A stretch of DNA of 64,000 nucleotides from Coffea arabica (Eukaryota; Streptophyta; Magnoliopsida; Gentianales; Rubiaceae), in contig NC_092326.1 of assembly GCF_036785885.1 (NCBI RefSeq), positions 496,001-560,000 on the forward strand. Direction: 5' to 3'. The notes under the pieces are model-generated. The model searched no databases, was not told where the DNA came from, and saw nothing but the letters and a program-made list of their open reading frames with translations. Both the position numbers and the translations under genes were made by a program. Of this stretch, positions 24,268 to 35,843 are shown piece by piece (the first letter of the stretch is position 1; the number at the start of each line of letters is the position of its first letter).

Positions 24268-25330
24268 AATACACGAATAGATTATCGATTCATCTTACTT
24301 TTTCATAATTACTTGCAAGATTTCATTTATTTTTTTTTTCTTATAATTTTTTCACAGGAGGTTAGTGAACACTGATTAGCATACCAAAATTATATATGAC
24401 TGGCTATGTGAATGCTCAAATTCACATTTGTCGTAGGCATATATTTAGACACTTGTTCAAATTAATTTTATTTTTACAAAAAAATTAAAAACAAGTACCC
24501 CTACACTCTTTAAACAAACCCTTTTTTACTGTAATATATGTCATAGGATTAGATTTGCACCTGACCATCGCAATGATACTTAGAATGCTACTTGTGTTTT
24601 ACTTGGATAGATAGCCATAAAAAACATGGCTTCAAATTAATTGTAATTGTACCACAAACATTTGAGAGAAAAAAAAAAGACAAGAAAAGGACTAATCTTC
24701 AATAAAAGGACAGTGTATACATTAATGTAGTTGGATGTATGTCACGTATGCAAATTTGGATTTCAAATTCAATAAAATTAGTTGTGATGCAACCAAGCCT
24801 AGTATTAGTATATAGAAGATTGATTCAAAATAAAAAATTGATTTGAGTGCGTAGACCTGTGCTGTAAATATTTGGTTGTCACTTTTATTTTTAACTCATT
24901 ATATTGTTGTTCAAGTTCTTTTCTGAGAAAGATAATAAGCAAGGAACAAGGCTTTCCAGGAGCGTGATCATGTATGTCTTTATGCATAATTGCTTCTATT
25001 CTTAGGCACAAGTACGAATAGTGGTTATTTATGTCCAATTAAATGCTAATGATGCCTTCTTGCTGTATCTACAACTCCACTCAAAGCTACTCTAAACCCT
25101 TTTAGTGAATGGGACTAGATATTTTATGCTAAAAAATATTAGTAAATGCAAAAATAAAAGTGAAATTAAGTTCAACCTCATTATTTGTAAACCAAAAAAA
25201 AAAAGGAAAAATCATTCAAAACATTCCTCACATGTTGTAAAATGACTTTTTTGTCCCTTACTTTTAAAAGTGTAATTTTATGTCATTTACAAATTCACAT
25301 TAATCAAATTTGCTCCCTATCTAGGTATCT
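24268..25330. other. Intergenic, no gene seen
   Basis: This is AT-rich sequence with short homopolymer runs. The only ORF of note (24805-25038, minus) has no family features and I treat it as chance. Confidence 0.6.
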
Positions 25331-25931
25331 AACTAGTTTTTGGCCGAAATTCACCCTGTGCAATCATTTTTTAAGGAGAAATTGTCAAATCACATTTCAT
25401 ATAATCTGACCTATAGTCCCACATTTTACAACATGAATTTTTTCGTCTCTCACATTTTATTAAATGAATTTTTTTTTTATCCCTCATTGATCGATCATAT
25501 TTACTAATATCTTTTTTTTAAAAAAAAATTCATGTATATATCTATTTGATTTTATTTGAATAGTACAAATAGCATGTAATGTATTTCTATTTGATTTCAC
25601 CTACACCTACAGTTAGCTTGTTTAGGTGAAATTAAATATAGATATCTTACATGTTATTTATATTGTTCTGGTGAAATTAAATAGACACATATATATGAAT
25701 TTTCAAATACAAGAAAAAACTGTTCGTACACATGATCAATGAGAGATGAAAATTTTCATTTAGTGAAATGTGAGAGAAAAAAATTCAATTAATGAAATGT
25801 GAGAGACCAAAAAATTTATTTTGTAAAATTGAGGAATTATAAATCAGATTATGTGAAATGTGATTTGACAATTTCTCCCTAAAATATGATCACATGTAAG
25901 GTACGCAGTGGATTCCAGCCAAAAACTAGTT
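25331..25931. mobile_element. Long foldback (inverted-repeat) element, MITE-like
   Basis: The left arm from AACTAGTTTTTGGC is matched by the reverse complement of the right arm ending GCCAAAAACTAGTT. Pairing continues imperfectly through almost the whole 600 bp. Paired stretches include GGAGAAATTGTCAAATCACA with TGTGATTTGACAATTTCTCC. A smaller paired segment surrounds the centre near 25610-25625. No coding capacity is seen. A clear target-site duplication was not identified, so the superfamily is open. Confidence 0.75.
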
Positions 25932-27901
25932 GAAAATTCATTCACAAGTTTCTTGAATGATATTTTAAAATTTCTAGTTGATTCATTGTTCTTATGGAAA
26001 AACCATAGGATAAATCAAATTTAAAATTGGACGAAATGTATCTAGTTTGCACAAGATTATCATTAATTATGAAATTTGATGATCTACAGCATGAAATATG
26101 TTTCAACAGAATAGGAATTAAACGCATTAATCGGTGTGGAAAATGTAATCTTTTTTTATATGGTTGATAAGATGCATATGACATCACAAGAGGTAAAAGT
26201 CACCAATTAGCCGCATTGAGATAATTTACAATTGATAAGGTATTAATCTAGTGGTTCATGTCGAAGTCTCACGACCTAGAGGTCTGATTTTAAATATTCA
26301 TTTCTTCTCTCCACTTGTTAAATTTTCGAAAAAATTTGGAATATAGCAAAAGAAAGAATGAAAATTCAAAAAGAGAGTGTATGTTTTACTAAATTTGTAA
26401 ATAGGTAATTTGTCGCTCTTCGTTGGTGCCTTAAAAATAGAAGTTGTAAGCCAAATGAGATGCTGTTTGTCTCTCCGTCCTTGTCTCTCCTGCTTCTATA
26501 TCTTTGCAAATTACTAATTGTATAACCAAGTCCCTAAATTTGGATTGAAAAAACCTGAATTCCTGCAACCCACAAATTCTCCACTTCTAAACCCCCAAAT
26601 CTTTCACACCTAAATCTCTAATTGCCCACAAACAGACCCCCAAATTCCAACTAAATCCTTGCAATATCGAAAAATAGTAAGGCATCTAAACATGTAGAAC
26701 CACAAGTAGAGTTCTACCAGCCACCAATATACATCTGCAATCATAACTTAACAGATGATACAAACGCGCAGACGTAATGCGTTGATTTTCTTCACTATAT
26801 AATTGAGGTCATCGTCATTGTTGGTTTATTTTTTTTTTTAACGTAAATTTCGTCCAAAATATACTTATTATGAACAGGTGATAAAATGGTACAAGGAAGA
26901 GATTTAGTAGTTTCCTTAACAATATTAGAGAGAATGATGCTCAATATTTTGCTGTTATCGTACGTGAGCAATTGTTATGCTGTAAATTATCAAAGTGGTA
27001 ATATTGAGAAATGCAATTGATGATGAAGAATAGTGGTTTAAGTGGTCGAATATCATTAACATTTTGTTGGCTAATATGGTAGCTGAGGCAGATAATGCGA
27101 AATCAGGAATTTATTCAATATGTGTACATAAACGTGGTGCTATACATATAGTAATACTATTTAAGTGCACACTTACCTATCTCGATGGTGATCAAGTGTA
27201 AAAATGTAAATGTCAAATCATTAAACGTAAAAGAATGAGTGTCAAGACCAACCAGATTTTCTAGTACATTATATCCACTTGGGAGTTAGGATCCCTTTCG
27301 CCTTGATATTGTGACACTCCAATTTTTAAATTTTGAGTAATTTGTTGGAAATATTTCAGGTTGCATATGTGATCACACGAATCAATAATGCTCTCAATCA
27401 AGCAACTCATACCTTCTTCCAGAATCATGGTTCTTTACGTGCAAGTGCCCGTGATTACATCCATGGACACTGAAGGATTCAGCAAGAAATTTCAAAGTGA
27501 CAACTCTTTTTAACAAAGAAACAGTAATACAACCAAAAATATTGTGGATAATACTGCCGGTGTCAGCCTTGATACTATCAACCCTTCATTTGTAGCACAG
27601 TTGGAAGCAAGAGAGGAGGCAAAATCTGAAAAATCACTAAGAGCAGACAAGCTCAATTTCTCGGAGGATTTTTTTCTCTCGCCAGGCATATCTCACCGTT
27701 TCAGGTTGCCTTCATCTGGAAAGCTATGCGTGTGCCCTTGGAAATGTTTTACATATTTGGACCTAGATTTTGAGCTGAAAAGTCGAATTCCAAGAGGTTA
27801 TTAACTGAAATGTGGATGGTTGAGCTCGAAATAGCTTTCTCGGATGTGGAAATATAACTTTTCCTTTTCTTTTTTTCCCCAAGATGTTATCTTGCTCTTT
27901 A
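25932..27901. other. Intergenic, no gene seen
   Basis: This is AT-rich sequence. A short region near 26240-26300 has a faint tRNA-like A-box/B-box spacing but is too degenerate to call. ORFs near 27544-27804 and 27844-28158 match no family I know. Confidence 0.55.
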
Positions 27902-28763
27902 TTGTTATTAGGGCCAAATATCAAAAATCTCCCTGTGATTTAGCAAATGTTCATATTAACTCCTATAATTTGAAAACCTACATTTTACCTCCTTACGGCA
28001 AGAGCTTTAACAAATTGAGCTATTTGCGAATGTGTTCGAGTTCGGCTCGTTCGAGTTCGAAAAAACTCAATCGTTCAATAAACGAATCCAGTTCAAACAC
28101 AATATTAGGATTGTTTAATAAACGAATCAAGTTCGAACACAATATTAGGCTCTTTTAATAATCGAGCCGAATAAGAACCTATTCGCGAACTATTCGAATA
28201 GTTTATGAATACATATATATATATAATTATAAAAATAAAAATAAAAGTAAATTCATTTAATATTATTAAATATATATTATATTTTACGAAAAAAGTAATT
28301 ATACATAAATTAGCATTATTTATTTTTAAAAATCAATAAATACAATTAAACTTATTCTACATAATGTATCATTTATTAAAAATATAATTAAATCATCTTC
28401 AAAACCAAATTTGAGTTCAAGTTCGAACTCGAATTTGACTCATATAGTTTAATGAGCCGAACTGGAGTTTGAACTCGAATATTTATATAAATAAATGAAT
28501 CAAATTCGAACAATATTTACAATTCATTAATATTCGAGCTAAACTCGAATACTGTTGGTATAATATACAAACAGAGTCTGAACACCAAACGCACCAAGTA
28601 TTCGGTTCGATTGAATTCGTTAAAGGCACTACTCACGGCTTCATTTTGGCATTGCTTTGAAGGACAATTTGATTTCATTCAAAAAGTTTGACTATACCCA
28701 TTTGACTATTAAATCTAACAGAAAAACTAATAATTTCACTTTAACTCAAACCATAAGGAGTTA

Positions 28764-29299
28764 CCTCTAGTTTACGGGCGGAGACTATGGCCCTGTTGAT
28801 TGGGCTTCGCGAGTGTGGTCAGAAGGGGTTTGGTAATGTGGGCATCCAGCTAGACTCCTTGGTCTTGGTGGGGATTCTGCGGAAGCAGTTTCAGTGTCCT
28901 TGGCATGTTCGGCGGGAGGTGGGGCAGATTTGGCAGTTGCTGGGTGAATCCCCGCGGATAATTCATTGTTACAGGGAGGCGAACAATGTTGCTGATATTC
29001 TATCTAATGTGGGAGTAGCTCACCCTGAGCATAAGGTTAGGGTTTATGACCACATCCGACTGATTCCACAGATGGCTCGTGGTGCAATCCAGCTAGATAA
29101 ACTAGGAGTGCCTTCAATTAGGAAGTTCAGGATGTGATAGGGTTTGGGTTTGCGTAATTTCTGCTACTATTGTAAATTTTGGTTCGAATCAATAATATTG
29201 CTACATTTATTAAAAAAAAAGTGTATATCTTCAATACATCTAGTAGTTAATAACAATAATCACAAATTGAAGTTTTGCAAAAAAAAAAAAAAAAAAAAA
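28764..29299 (+). mobile_element. 5'-truncated LINE retrotransposon with poly-A tail
   Basis: CCATAAGGAGTTA at 28751-28763 is repeated at 29300-29312, directly after a 21-A run (29279-29299). This gives a target-site duplication of 13 bp, or up to 16 with shared A bases. The body is the extreme 3' end of a plant LINE with part of its RNase H domain. A shorter A-run at about 29211-29219 lies 60 bp before the final tail. Confidence 0.88.
28778..29137 (+). pseudogene. LINE RNase H domain, C-terminal part
   Basis: The frame reads AETMALLIGL near its start, then QLDSLVLVGIL and REANNVADILS, the pattern of plant LINE-type RNase H (RVT_3). The upstream half of the domain, RT and endonuclease are absent because of 5' truncation at insertion. 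The remaining frame is open to the natural stop at 29135-29137. It is a dead-on-arrival copy. Confidence 0.85.
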
Positions 29300-29397
29300 C
29301 CATAAGGAGTTAAATTATATGTTTTTAAACTATGGGGAGTTATTTTGAATATTCACTTAACCATGAGGTGCTTTTTTATATTTAACCCTTATTATTA

Positions 29398-30198
29398 CAT
29401 TTTACTCCTCCTTTGGTTTGTTGCTTTATCACATTACTCCCCTATGATTTAAAAATGATATATAACCCTATCATAATTTACATTAAAATATCATTGTTGT
29501 TCTTCTATTAAAACTAATGGTCAACCGTAAAAAGTTAAAATCAAACTAATAAATTGATAAATTCGTCCTTTAGCTACTTTTTTCTGTTTTCTTCTCTCTC
29601 TCTTTCTCTCTCTATGGGAAGAGAAGAGATGATTTTGAAAACCTATATTTTGGCTTACAAAATCTTAATTAATTTTTTCTAAATACAAAATAGATGGAAG
29701 GAAAATAAAAAAATAAATAAGAAACAAAAAAGATAGAAGGGAAATATAAAACAAATAAATAAGAAACAAAAATACCAAATCTTTTTTTGACTACAAATAC
29801 CAAATCTTTAATGGCATTTTCTATTTCTCATTTATATATTTTCATTTCAATGTCTTTTTTTTTTGTTAGGAGGGAAAGAAGAAGTGATGAAAGGGTATTC
29901 CATGGCCAACCATAGCGAAATAAATAAAAACACATTCCCACCCTTTACCCGCATGTTGTGGCATAGCCTGCCACGACAAACTGAAACGTTTGTGGCAAAC
30001 CATCAGTGAAGAATTTGCGTATGGGGAGGGAGGGATTCATCAGTTGCCCTGCCAATGGCATGACAGATTATTGAGTATATATATTGATCGTGGAAACGAG
30101 GTCACACAGGGATTTGTCGATGATGACAGTACAGAAACAACTGAGCATACAATTCAGTGTAGAGCTGACTCGCTCCATATAACAACCATCTAACTTAT
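29398..30198. other. Intergenic, AT-rich
   Basis: It contains phrases like those in the TIR element's ends (for example ACTCCCCTATGATTTAAAAA near 29445), perhaps a second decayed relative, and a CT microsatellite near 29595-29615. The end near 30198 will hold the 3' UTR of the minus-strand gene. No other gene is seen. Confidence 0.55.
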
Positions 30199-30987
30199 TT
30201 AAGGGTTGTGTACTGTAGACGAGTGGTAGTACTTTAGAGGCATATTGACTAAGGTCTCTTTTGGATCAAGAGGAAAGAAAAACGGATATAACTCATAACG
30301 GACGATGCAGCTACCGTGGAGAACTCGGCATCCTTTCTTGTTATTGCAGAAGATAGGGAAGTTCCCAATTGCTATGGCCAAGCACTGATCGCAAGAAAGC
30401 GGCGTGAGGTCCCTAGTGCATTGAGCCAGTTCATATAAAGTCAGAAAAGGTGACAACTGTTTCTTTCCTCTCCCAAGCCCTTTGTTTCCGGGCTTAACAG
30501 CCTCTGAACTGATCTTATCTGACAAACTTACCAGTTCTTTGTTGAAAGAATCAGGATCGGTTACATTCTCAACATTGTAGAAGATTATCCCAACTGATGT
30601 ATCAACTTGTCCGAAGAATTTGTTGGTACCATATCTCATAAAACAGTAATCATACCAAATTCGAGCATCAGATTGACTTGGGCAAAGTTTGCGAATTTGT
30701 TTTGATGCATCTTCAACGCAGCTCGAGCAGTCTTCGCTGCTCACATCTCCTCTGCATTGTGCCAGGCCAAAGACTTGGTCTTCGGCTTTGCCGTAGGAGA
30801 TGGTGCTGAAACCATTCTGGACAGTTCCTGACATCAATTCAGCCAATAAACTATCGATGTTTGCTGACAACTGGGTACTATTTATTTGAGAATTGTGATT
30901 GCAAAACTGACTCCAAAGCTCTGCGGATTCAGCTGTGCAGATGCAGAGTATTGTAAATAAGAGAAGAAGTCTATGAAAGGAAGCCAT
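30199..30987 (-). CDS. Cysteine-rich repeat secretory protein (two DUF26 domains)
   Basis: The single-exon minus-strand gene encodes 262 residues. A signal peptide covers about residues 1-22. Each of two DUF26/Gnk2 domains carries the diagnostic C-x8-C-x2-C motif, at C78/C87/C90 and C190/C199/C202. There is no transmembrane or kinase segment, so it is a secreted CRRSP of the CRRSP38/55 type and not a cysteine-rich receptor kinase. Members are apoplastic; some bind mannose or have antifungal activity. The exact role here is unknown. The C-terminal tail is short and basic/aromatic. A TATA box 57 bp upstream supports this start. Confidence 0.92.
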   Translation of the reverse strand: MASFHRLLLLFTILCICTAESAELWSQFCNHNSQINSTQLSANIDSLLAELMSGTVQNGFSTISYGKAEDQVFGLAQCRGDVSSEDCSSCVEDASKQIRKLCPSQSDARIWYDYCFMRYGTNKFFGQVDTSVGIIFYNVENVTDPDSFNKELVSLSDKISSEAVKPGNKGLGRGKKQLSPFLTLYELAQCTRDLTPLSCDQCLAIAIGNFPIFCNNKKGCRVLHGSCIVRYELYPFFFPLDPKETLVNMPLKYYHSSTVHNP

Positions 30988-31043
30988 GATGATATGAACT
31001 GAATGTCAAGTGGGGTGTCCACTCTCCAGCAGGCTAGGGACCC

Positions 31044-31049
31044 TTTATA
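31044..31049 (-). promoter_or_regulatory. TATA box of the CRRSP gene
   Basis: The minus strand reads TATAAAG within AATATAAAGGG, 57 bp before the ATG at 30987. The spacing would give a short leader of roughly 25-30 bases. Confidence 0.6.
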
Positions 31050-31496
31050 TTGGGTTAAATATCTTGCTAACCAGTTCTTGGATTGAATTGATCGAGGATG
31101 ATGAAGCTAGCAGACATTTTTGACTTGGGAGGAGCAAATTAGCAGTGCCATTCATGTCCCGGTAAAACCATAAAAGTTGACGAGTTATATTCTTCTAGAG
31201 AAAGAGAGATAGAGAGAGAGAATGTGTGTGTCTTCTGCAGGAAAGGTGGCAGTCTGCAGTATTTGGTGCAAGATCTTCAAAAGTTTTTGGAAACAAAAAC
31301 CTTTCTTCAGAACACTCTACCTTGCCAAAACATTTTAGTCAATTAGACTGAATCAAATTATTAGCGTTTGTTGCCACTGATCCTTGACCAGTTGTATCAT
31401 CTAGACGTTTGGATCCAGTAAAAGCTTGAGCTGGATGAATATTTTGTTTGTTTACTTCTCTCCCAAGAACAAATTAAGAAAAGGTTCTCTCCTAAG
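31050..31496. other. Upstream region of the CRRSP gene
   Basis: It has AT-rich sequence with a GA-repeat near 31200-31222 and a TTGACT word (W-box core) near 31123. The TTGACT match is short and may be chance. No gene is seen. Confidence 0.45.
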
Positions 31497-32512
31497 TAGA
31501 GGTGGCAAAATGGGCGGGACGGGCAGAATTTGTTTGGATTTGAAATGGAACCAAGTTATATGGGTTTAGAACCAACCTTACCCATATGTGTTTTGGGACT
31601 AACTTGGACGGGATCACTTTGGGATGAGTTTAGATTGATCCCGCTCAATACCCAAATCTATTTTCTATATTTTTTTTCCTTTAATTCATTTTTTATTTTT
31701 TAAATAACTTTAATTTTTTTATTTATTAAATTTCTTTTAGTCTTATTGTGAATTTATATTTCCATGAATTCATTTTACACTCTATGCAAAGTTCTTAGGA
31801 CAACTACTCAGCTGCCTTGATACTCGATAACATAAAACATTTGATTAAAGTTATGCAATTGAATAGAAAATTACAAGATAAGATTGCAGCAAGAAGGGAT
31901 CCTTCTCTTTGATCACCCAAAGCGAAATTGCATTCCTGGATGTAAGTTAAGCCTATGTGAGCGCTGCTTCAATTTCTTTGTACAATATTGGAACATTTAA
32001 AATACAAAGAAAATGACAAGAAAAATCTATTGAGATCTACCATGTAGAAATTTTGTCAGCCTCAACATTTCCGTTGTTTTATTTCATGATTCTAATCAGG
32101 GATTTCACTCTGGATACAACACAAAGTATTCAGTGGAAGTCATGTCAAAGTACTTGTTCATACACCATTAGTCCCATTCTCAATGAGTAGGATCCGGATT
32201 AAATTTTACAGATTCCCGCCAAATGAGCTCCTTGATATTCTCTTCAGTGAAGGATGGCTACTCAAAATAAAAAACGAAAGGTTTAGGACAAACAAGCTCC
32301 TCATTGATATCATGAAGAGGTGCCAAATATGGGTAGGGAGAAATTTAGGCCCAATGGGTACCCAAGTATTTCCCAACATTTCCTATCAATTAATGAGTAC
32401 AATTGGGATATGTCCCATTTTAAACCCAATATCAAATTATAATACCCATTCCGCCCAAAGTCCCTTTGGGTATGGGTAGCCCATTGAGATTTGAGACAAA
32501 TTGCCACCTCTA
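31497..32512. mobile_element. Non-autonomous hAT element with perfect 8-bp target duplication
   Basis: Both ends begin TAGAGGTGGCAA when read inward. The flanks CTCCTAAG at 31489-31496 and 32513-32520 are identical. An 8-bp duplication and a TAGAGGTGGCAA-like terminus are typical of hAT elements. At 1016 bp with no transposase ORF it is non-autonomous. The subterminal regions contain repeated TGGGTATTGGG-like words in inverse orientation. Confidence 0.9.
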
Positions 32513-32713
32513 CTCCTAAGTCCTGACAGCTAGGTGTGTAATTAAGAAAAAGAATTTCTTACAGCATTAATAGAAAAATCTTGCTTCAACTTGGGGAAAA
32601 GTTAGTAAAATATGCACATGCTATGGCAGGCCAAAATGTCCCTACCAAAGACCTTGAATTTGATCATTGGAAGATTATATCACACACTCACGCATTGCAA
32701 CAGGAGGATGCAT

Positions 32714-33270
32714 GGTGAGGGTGGTCATTTCGGCCAAGCTCCACCATGGAGGTTCCACCTCCCCGAACTCCACCTCGGCCTTTAGGCCGATCCGAGGTGA
32801 AATATTCTTGAGGTTCTAGTATTTGTCCCGTTCACCTCGGCTATCGTGGTGGCCACTATGAGGTGCCACTGTGGCTAATGGGACGGCTGAAATCAGGTCA
32901 CAGACTGACACTTGCAGGGGAACAAGACGTCTGATAAAGCGTGTCTGATAGACCCATCAAGACAGACTGACACGTCAGTTTGTCAAGTCTTAGGAAGTTG
33001 AACCCAATCGTCATTCCTTCCCAATTATTTCCTATAAATACAGAAATCTCACTCAAAGACTAAGGAGATACACTGTAAGCACTATACTCTAAAAACTCTC
33101 TTACAACTTTCCTCTTAATCTAGACTAACTAGATCGTTGAAGGTAAACTAGGGGATTTTACCTCACGTCTGGTAATTTGAGTAGGTGACTTCCGTGAAAC
33201 CGTACCCACTTCCGGAGAATTACTCCGTCGCCTAGGTACCTCCTGTTGAATCCGAAAATTACTTCTTTAA
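32714..33270 (+). mobile_element. 5' LTR of Tat-type Ty3/gypsy element (start approximate)
   Basis: This block sits directly before a primer site at 33272 and contains a TATA box (TATAAATA, 33033-33040). Its left part is rich in CTCGG/CCGAGG words that recur throughout the element. I could not see a clean TG start or CA end. The partner LTR must lie beyond the window, so the left boundary is an estimate. Confidence 0.5.
33033..33040 (+). promoter_or_regulatory. TATA box in Tat-type LTR
   Basis: TATAAATA lies about 240 bp before the primer site, a reasonable U3/R position. Confidence 0.5.
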
Positions 33271-33271
33271 T

Positions 33272-33289
33272 TGGCGCTATCTGTGGGAA
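33272..33289 (+). promoter_or_regulatory. Primer binding site of Tat-type element
   Basis: TGGCGCTATCTGTGGGAA differs by one or two bases from the TGGCGCCGTCTGTGGGAA word that follows the 5' LTR in many plant Tat/Athila elements. The gag frame starts shortly after. Confidence 0.75.
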
Positions 33290-33306
33290 CTCGAAGACAT
33301 CAAAGA

Positions 33307-34756
33307 ATGAAACCCACACATTTTAGGGACAGGAAGGTTCTCACCATTAGGGCTGCGCCCAGTGCTACAGCCCAGCAAGAAAATGCTTCTGAAGAACAGG
33401 GGTCTTCTGAAACTCAACCCACTAACGGAGAAGCCATGTCCCAAATGGCTGAGTTCGTGGCTAAGAACCCTATCATCTTTGAGGAGTTGGAAAGATATCT
33501 CAAGAGATAAGGCAAGCAAAAGGCCGAATCCTCCAAGAGAAGATCAGAAGAATCCCCTGAGATCCCATCCAAGGAAGAATCTGATGGGAGACATTCCCTT
33601 AGAAATACCCCCGAAACGAGCTTTATCTAAGGCTACTTCTAGAATAGCCTCCATCTCCAAGGCTCTTTCATGAGGTTTGATAGGAAAACGAGTTGAGGAA
33701 GATCCTCGGCTCCTGAGGAGATTAGAAATGGATTATATGAGGGCTCCACCTTTCACGGACGACATCAACGAGGAGAGGCTTCTCTCAAACTTCAAATTAC
33801 CCGTCATACCATCTTATGATGGCCGATGTGACCCTGAGTATCACATTCACGTGTTCATCTCGGCCTTCCGATTATACTGTATTTCCGACCCAATTATTTG
33901 TAGGACGTTTTCAGTATTTCTGCAAGGGACTACTCGAAAATATTTCTGGGGTCTAGAACCTAGGAGCATCTCCATCCTGGGAGAGTTGGTGGACAAATTC
34001 CTCCATCGATTTATATCTTCCACGCCGACGATAAAGACCTCGGCTTACTTGCTAAATATACAGCAGAATTCGGGGGAGTCCCTCCGTACTTATGTGCAGA
34101 GATTTCAAGATAAAAACGTGCAAATACTTGATCCCAAGGAGCAGGTAACTATAGCTGCCTTCACCAACAGGCTCACCGCCGGAGTGTTCAACACCGGGGC
34201 ACATAAGAAATTCCCTCGTACACTTCGAGAGTTCTGGCAAAAGGTCAAAAAAAGCATACAACCCGAGGACCTAAACTGCATGAAAAGAGAAGCTCAGGTA
34301 ACTCCCTCGAGAACTGATTCCCGAAGGAAAAAAGAATCAAGCCGAGGTGAGGCTAGCACCGCTGGCAGATTCCAAAGTCCTAACCGAGATCGCCGAAGTG
34401 TATTCGATAGAACTGCCAAGAGAAAGTTGTCTGTCCCTGATTCTGAACTCATTCCGTTAAAAACCAACCGATCTTATATCCTGTCTGTCATGGAGCAGAA
34501 CCCCCTCAGGCGTTCTCCCCCAAGGATGGTCGGAAAGAAGGAAAAGAGGAATTTCAACCTTTGTTGTGCTTATCATCGAGATATCGGGCATGAGACTGAA
34601 GATTGCAACAATTTAAAGAAAGATATTGAGGACTTAATCAAGCGGGGGTACCTGAAGCAGTTTGTTCGTAGTGATGGAGAATGCCAGAGGAGTGACACCT
34701 GCCAAGACTGTCAAGGAGAGTCCTGTCGAGAAAATAACCGAGGCGAGTCCCGCTGA
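33307..34756 (+). pseudogene. Tat-type gag, with stop and frameshift
   Basis: The frame opens at 33307 and hits a TAA at 33508-33510. The main gag body continues in another frame from about 33677 to 34756 (359 codons). It has the retrotransposon gag core (about residues 50-190 of that segment) and a C-terminal zinc-knuckle-like CAYHRDIGHETEDC motif. At least one stop and one frameshift separate the parts, so no full Gag can be made. The family match is to the Tat branch by the knuckle form and the later gene order. Confidence 0.82.
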
Positions 34757-35534
34757 GAAGGTGGTCCAGGAGCAGTTGCCGACCTTTTGAAGATCTTAGG
34801 AAGACGAGAAGACCTCCTCGAGATGGATCCCCTGGTTATGGGTCAAACATAGTCGGGATCATCAACACCATAATCGGGGTCCGACAGGAGGAGATAGTCA
34901 AAACTCCTGTAAAAGGACCTATTGACAAGCTAATCCAGACCATGTTGAGGCGAGCTCCCGTCTTACTGAGACAAACACATATGGTCCAAGTGATCCTGTC
35001 CCAACCGCTTCAAGTAGTCACGAGGTCTTGGTAATTGAATTATTGACCAATAACTATAGAGTGAAAAAGGTGTATGTTGACCTCGGAAGTTCGGTAGACG
35101 TCATATACTACCGGACTTTTGAAAGTCTGAAGTTGACCAGAGATCTACTCATACCCGTGAAGACTCTTCTAGTGGGGTTCAGGGGACACGTTGTCCACTC
35201 GGAAGGGATGATTACGCTGACGGTGACAGTCGGACAGCACTCTCGGTGCCGAACCGTCCCTATCAATTTTGTTGTGATCAAAGTTGATTCCCCGTATAAT
35301 CTGCTTATGGGGCGACCCACCTTGAATGCGTTGCGGCTTGTGTACTCAACGTACCACTTAAGTTTCAAAATTTTCACGCTAGCAGGCATAGCTGAAGTAA
35401 GCAGCGATGTCTGCGCTACAAGAGAATGCTACCTCGCTACTATAATGTTCGAGTCAGATACCTTCGGTTTAGCTCGGGAGACCTTGTCCTACGCAAGAAT
35501 TCAGTCAGTCGATCAGAGCCCTAGGACAAATTAA
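34757..35534 (+). pseudogene. Tat-type aspartic protease remnant
   Basis: From 35028 a 168-codon frame carries the protease fold. The active-site region reads VDLGSSVDVIYY and the C-terminal flap region reads LLMGRPTLNALR. Active retroelement proteases have D-[ST/N]-G-[AS], so Leu in the second position suggests an inactive enzyme. The stretch 34757-35027 is a degenerate linker with stops. No RT, RNase H or integrase follows. Confidence 0.8.
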
Positions 35535-35843
35535 TTCCGAAGTGGGAGGGGCCATATTGAGTAGTTGAGGCCAACCAGAATGGCTATTGTATGTTAGCTT
35601 ACCGAGATGGTACTCTGGTACTCTGAACTTGGCATGCCGAGAATCTTAAATTGTATTATCTTTAAAATATCTATGTTCCACTCCGGACTACTTGTGATGT
35701 ATCTTCTGTTTACCTAGTTATTTTCTTAGCATCACTATTTCGTGTTGTTAAAGAAAATAAGAGGACAAGTAGAGGTGGAAGAATAAGTGGAAGAAGAAGC
35801 AGAAATAAGAACAGAAGAAGTGACTTCATTGAAAATATAACCA
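35535..35843 (+). other. Non-coding remainder of Tat-type element
   Basis: About 300 bp separates the protease remnant from the antisense ORF, where a complete element would have about 3 kb of RT-integrase. It includes an A/G-rich run near 35750-35825. An internal deletion is the simplest explanation. Confidence 0.6.

Larger units (their letters stand above)
27911..29388. mobile_element. Mutator-like non-autonomous TIR element, interrupted by a LINE
   Basis: The left end GGGCCAAATATCAAAAA and the reverse complement of the right end GGGTTAAATATAAAAAA begin two similar inverted termini of roughly 85-95 bp. The 9-bp flanks TTGTTATTA (27902-27910) and TTATTATTA (29389-29397) match at 8 of 9 positions, as expected for Mutator-type insertions. 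The interior is AT-rich with self-complementary TTCGAGTTCGGCTCG-type sequence (about 28030-28560) common in plant repeats. No transposase is present. Confidence 0.6.

Noticed and set aside
26235..26300. tRNA-like A-box and B-box spacing, possible SINE head
   Set aside because: The B-box is poorly matched, and no A-tail or target duplication could be found.
27544..27804. 86-codon ORF between the foldback and the TIR element
   Set aside because: I recognise no family, and upstream reading is broken by stops. It may be a decayed gene but cannot be supported.
31123..31128. W-box-like TTGACT upstream of the CRRSP gene as a defence-response site
   Set aside because: A single short word occurs often by chance; there is no cluster.
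35108..35389. Minus-strand ORF opposite the Tat protease
   Set aside because: Shadow of the protease frame on the other strand.
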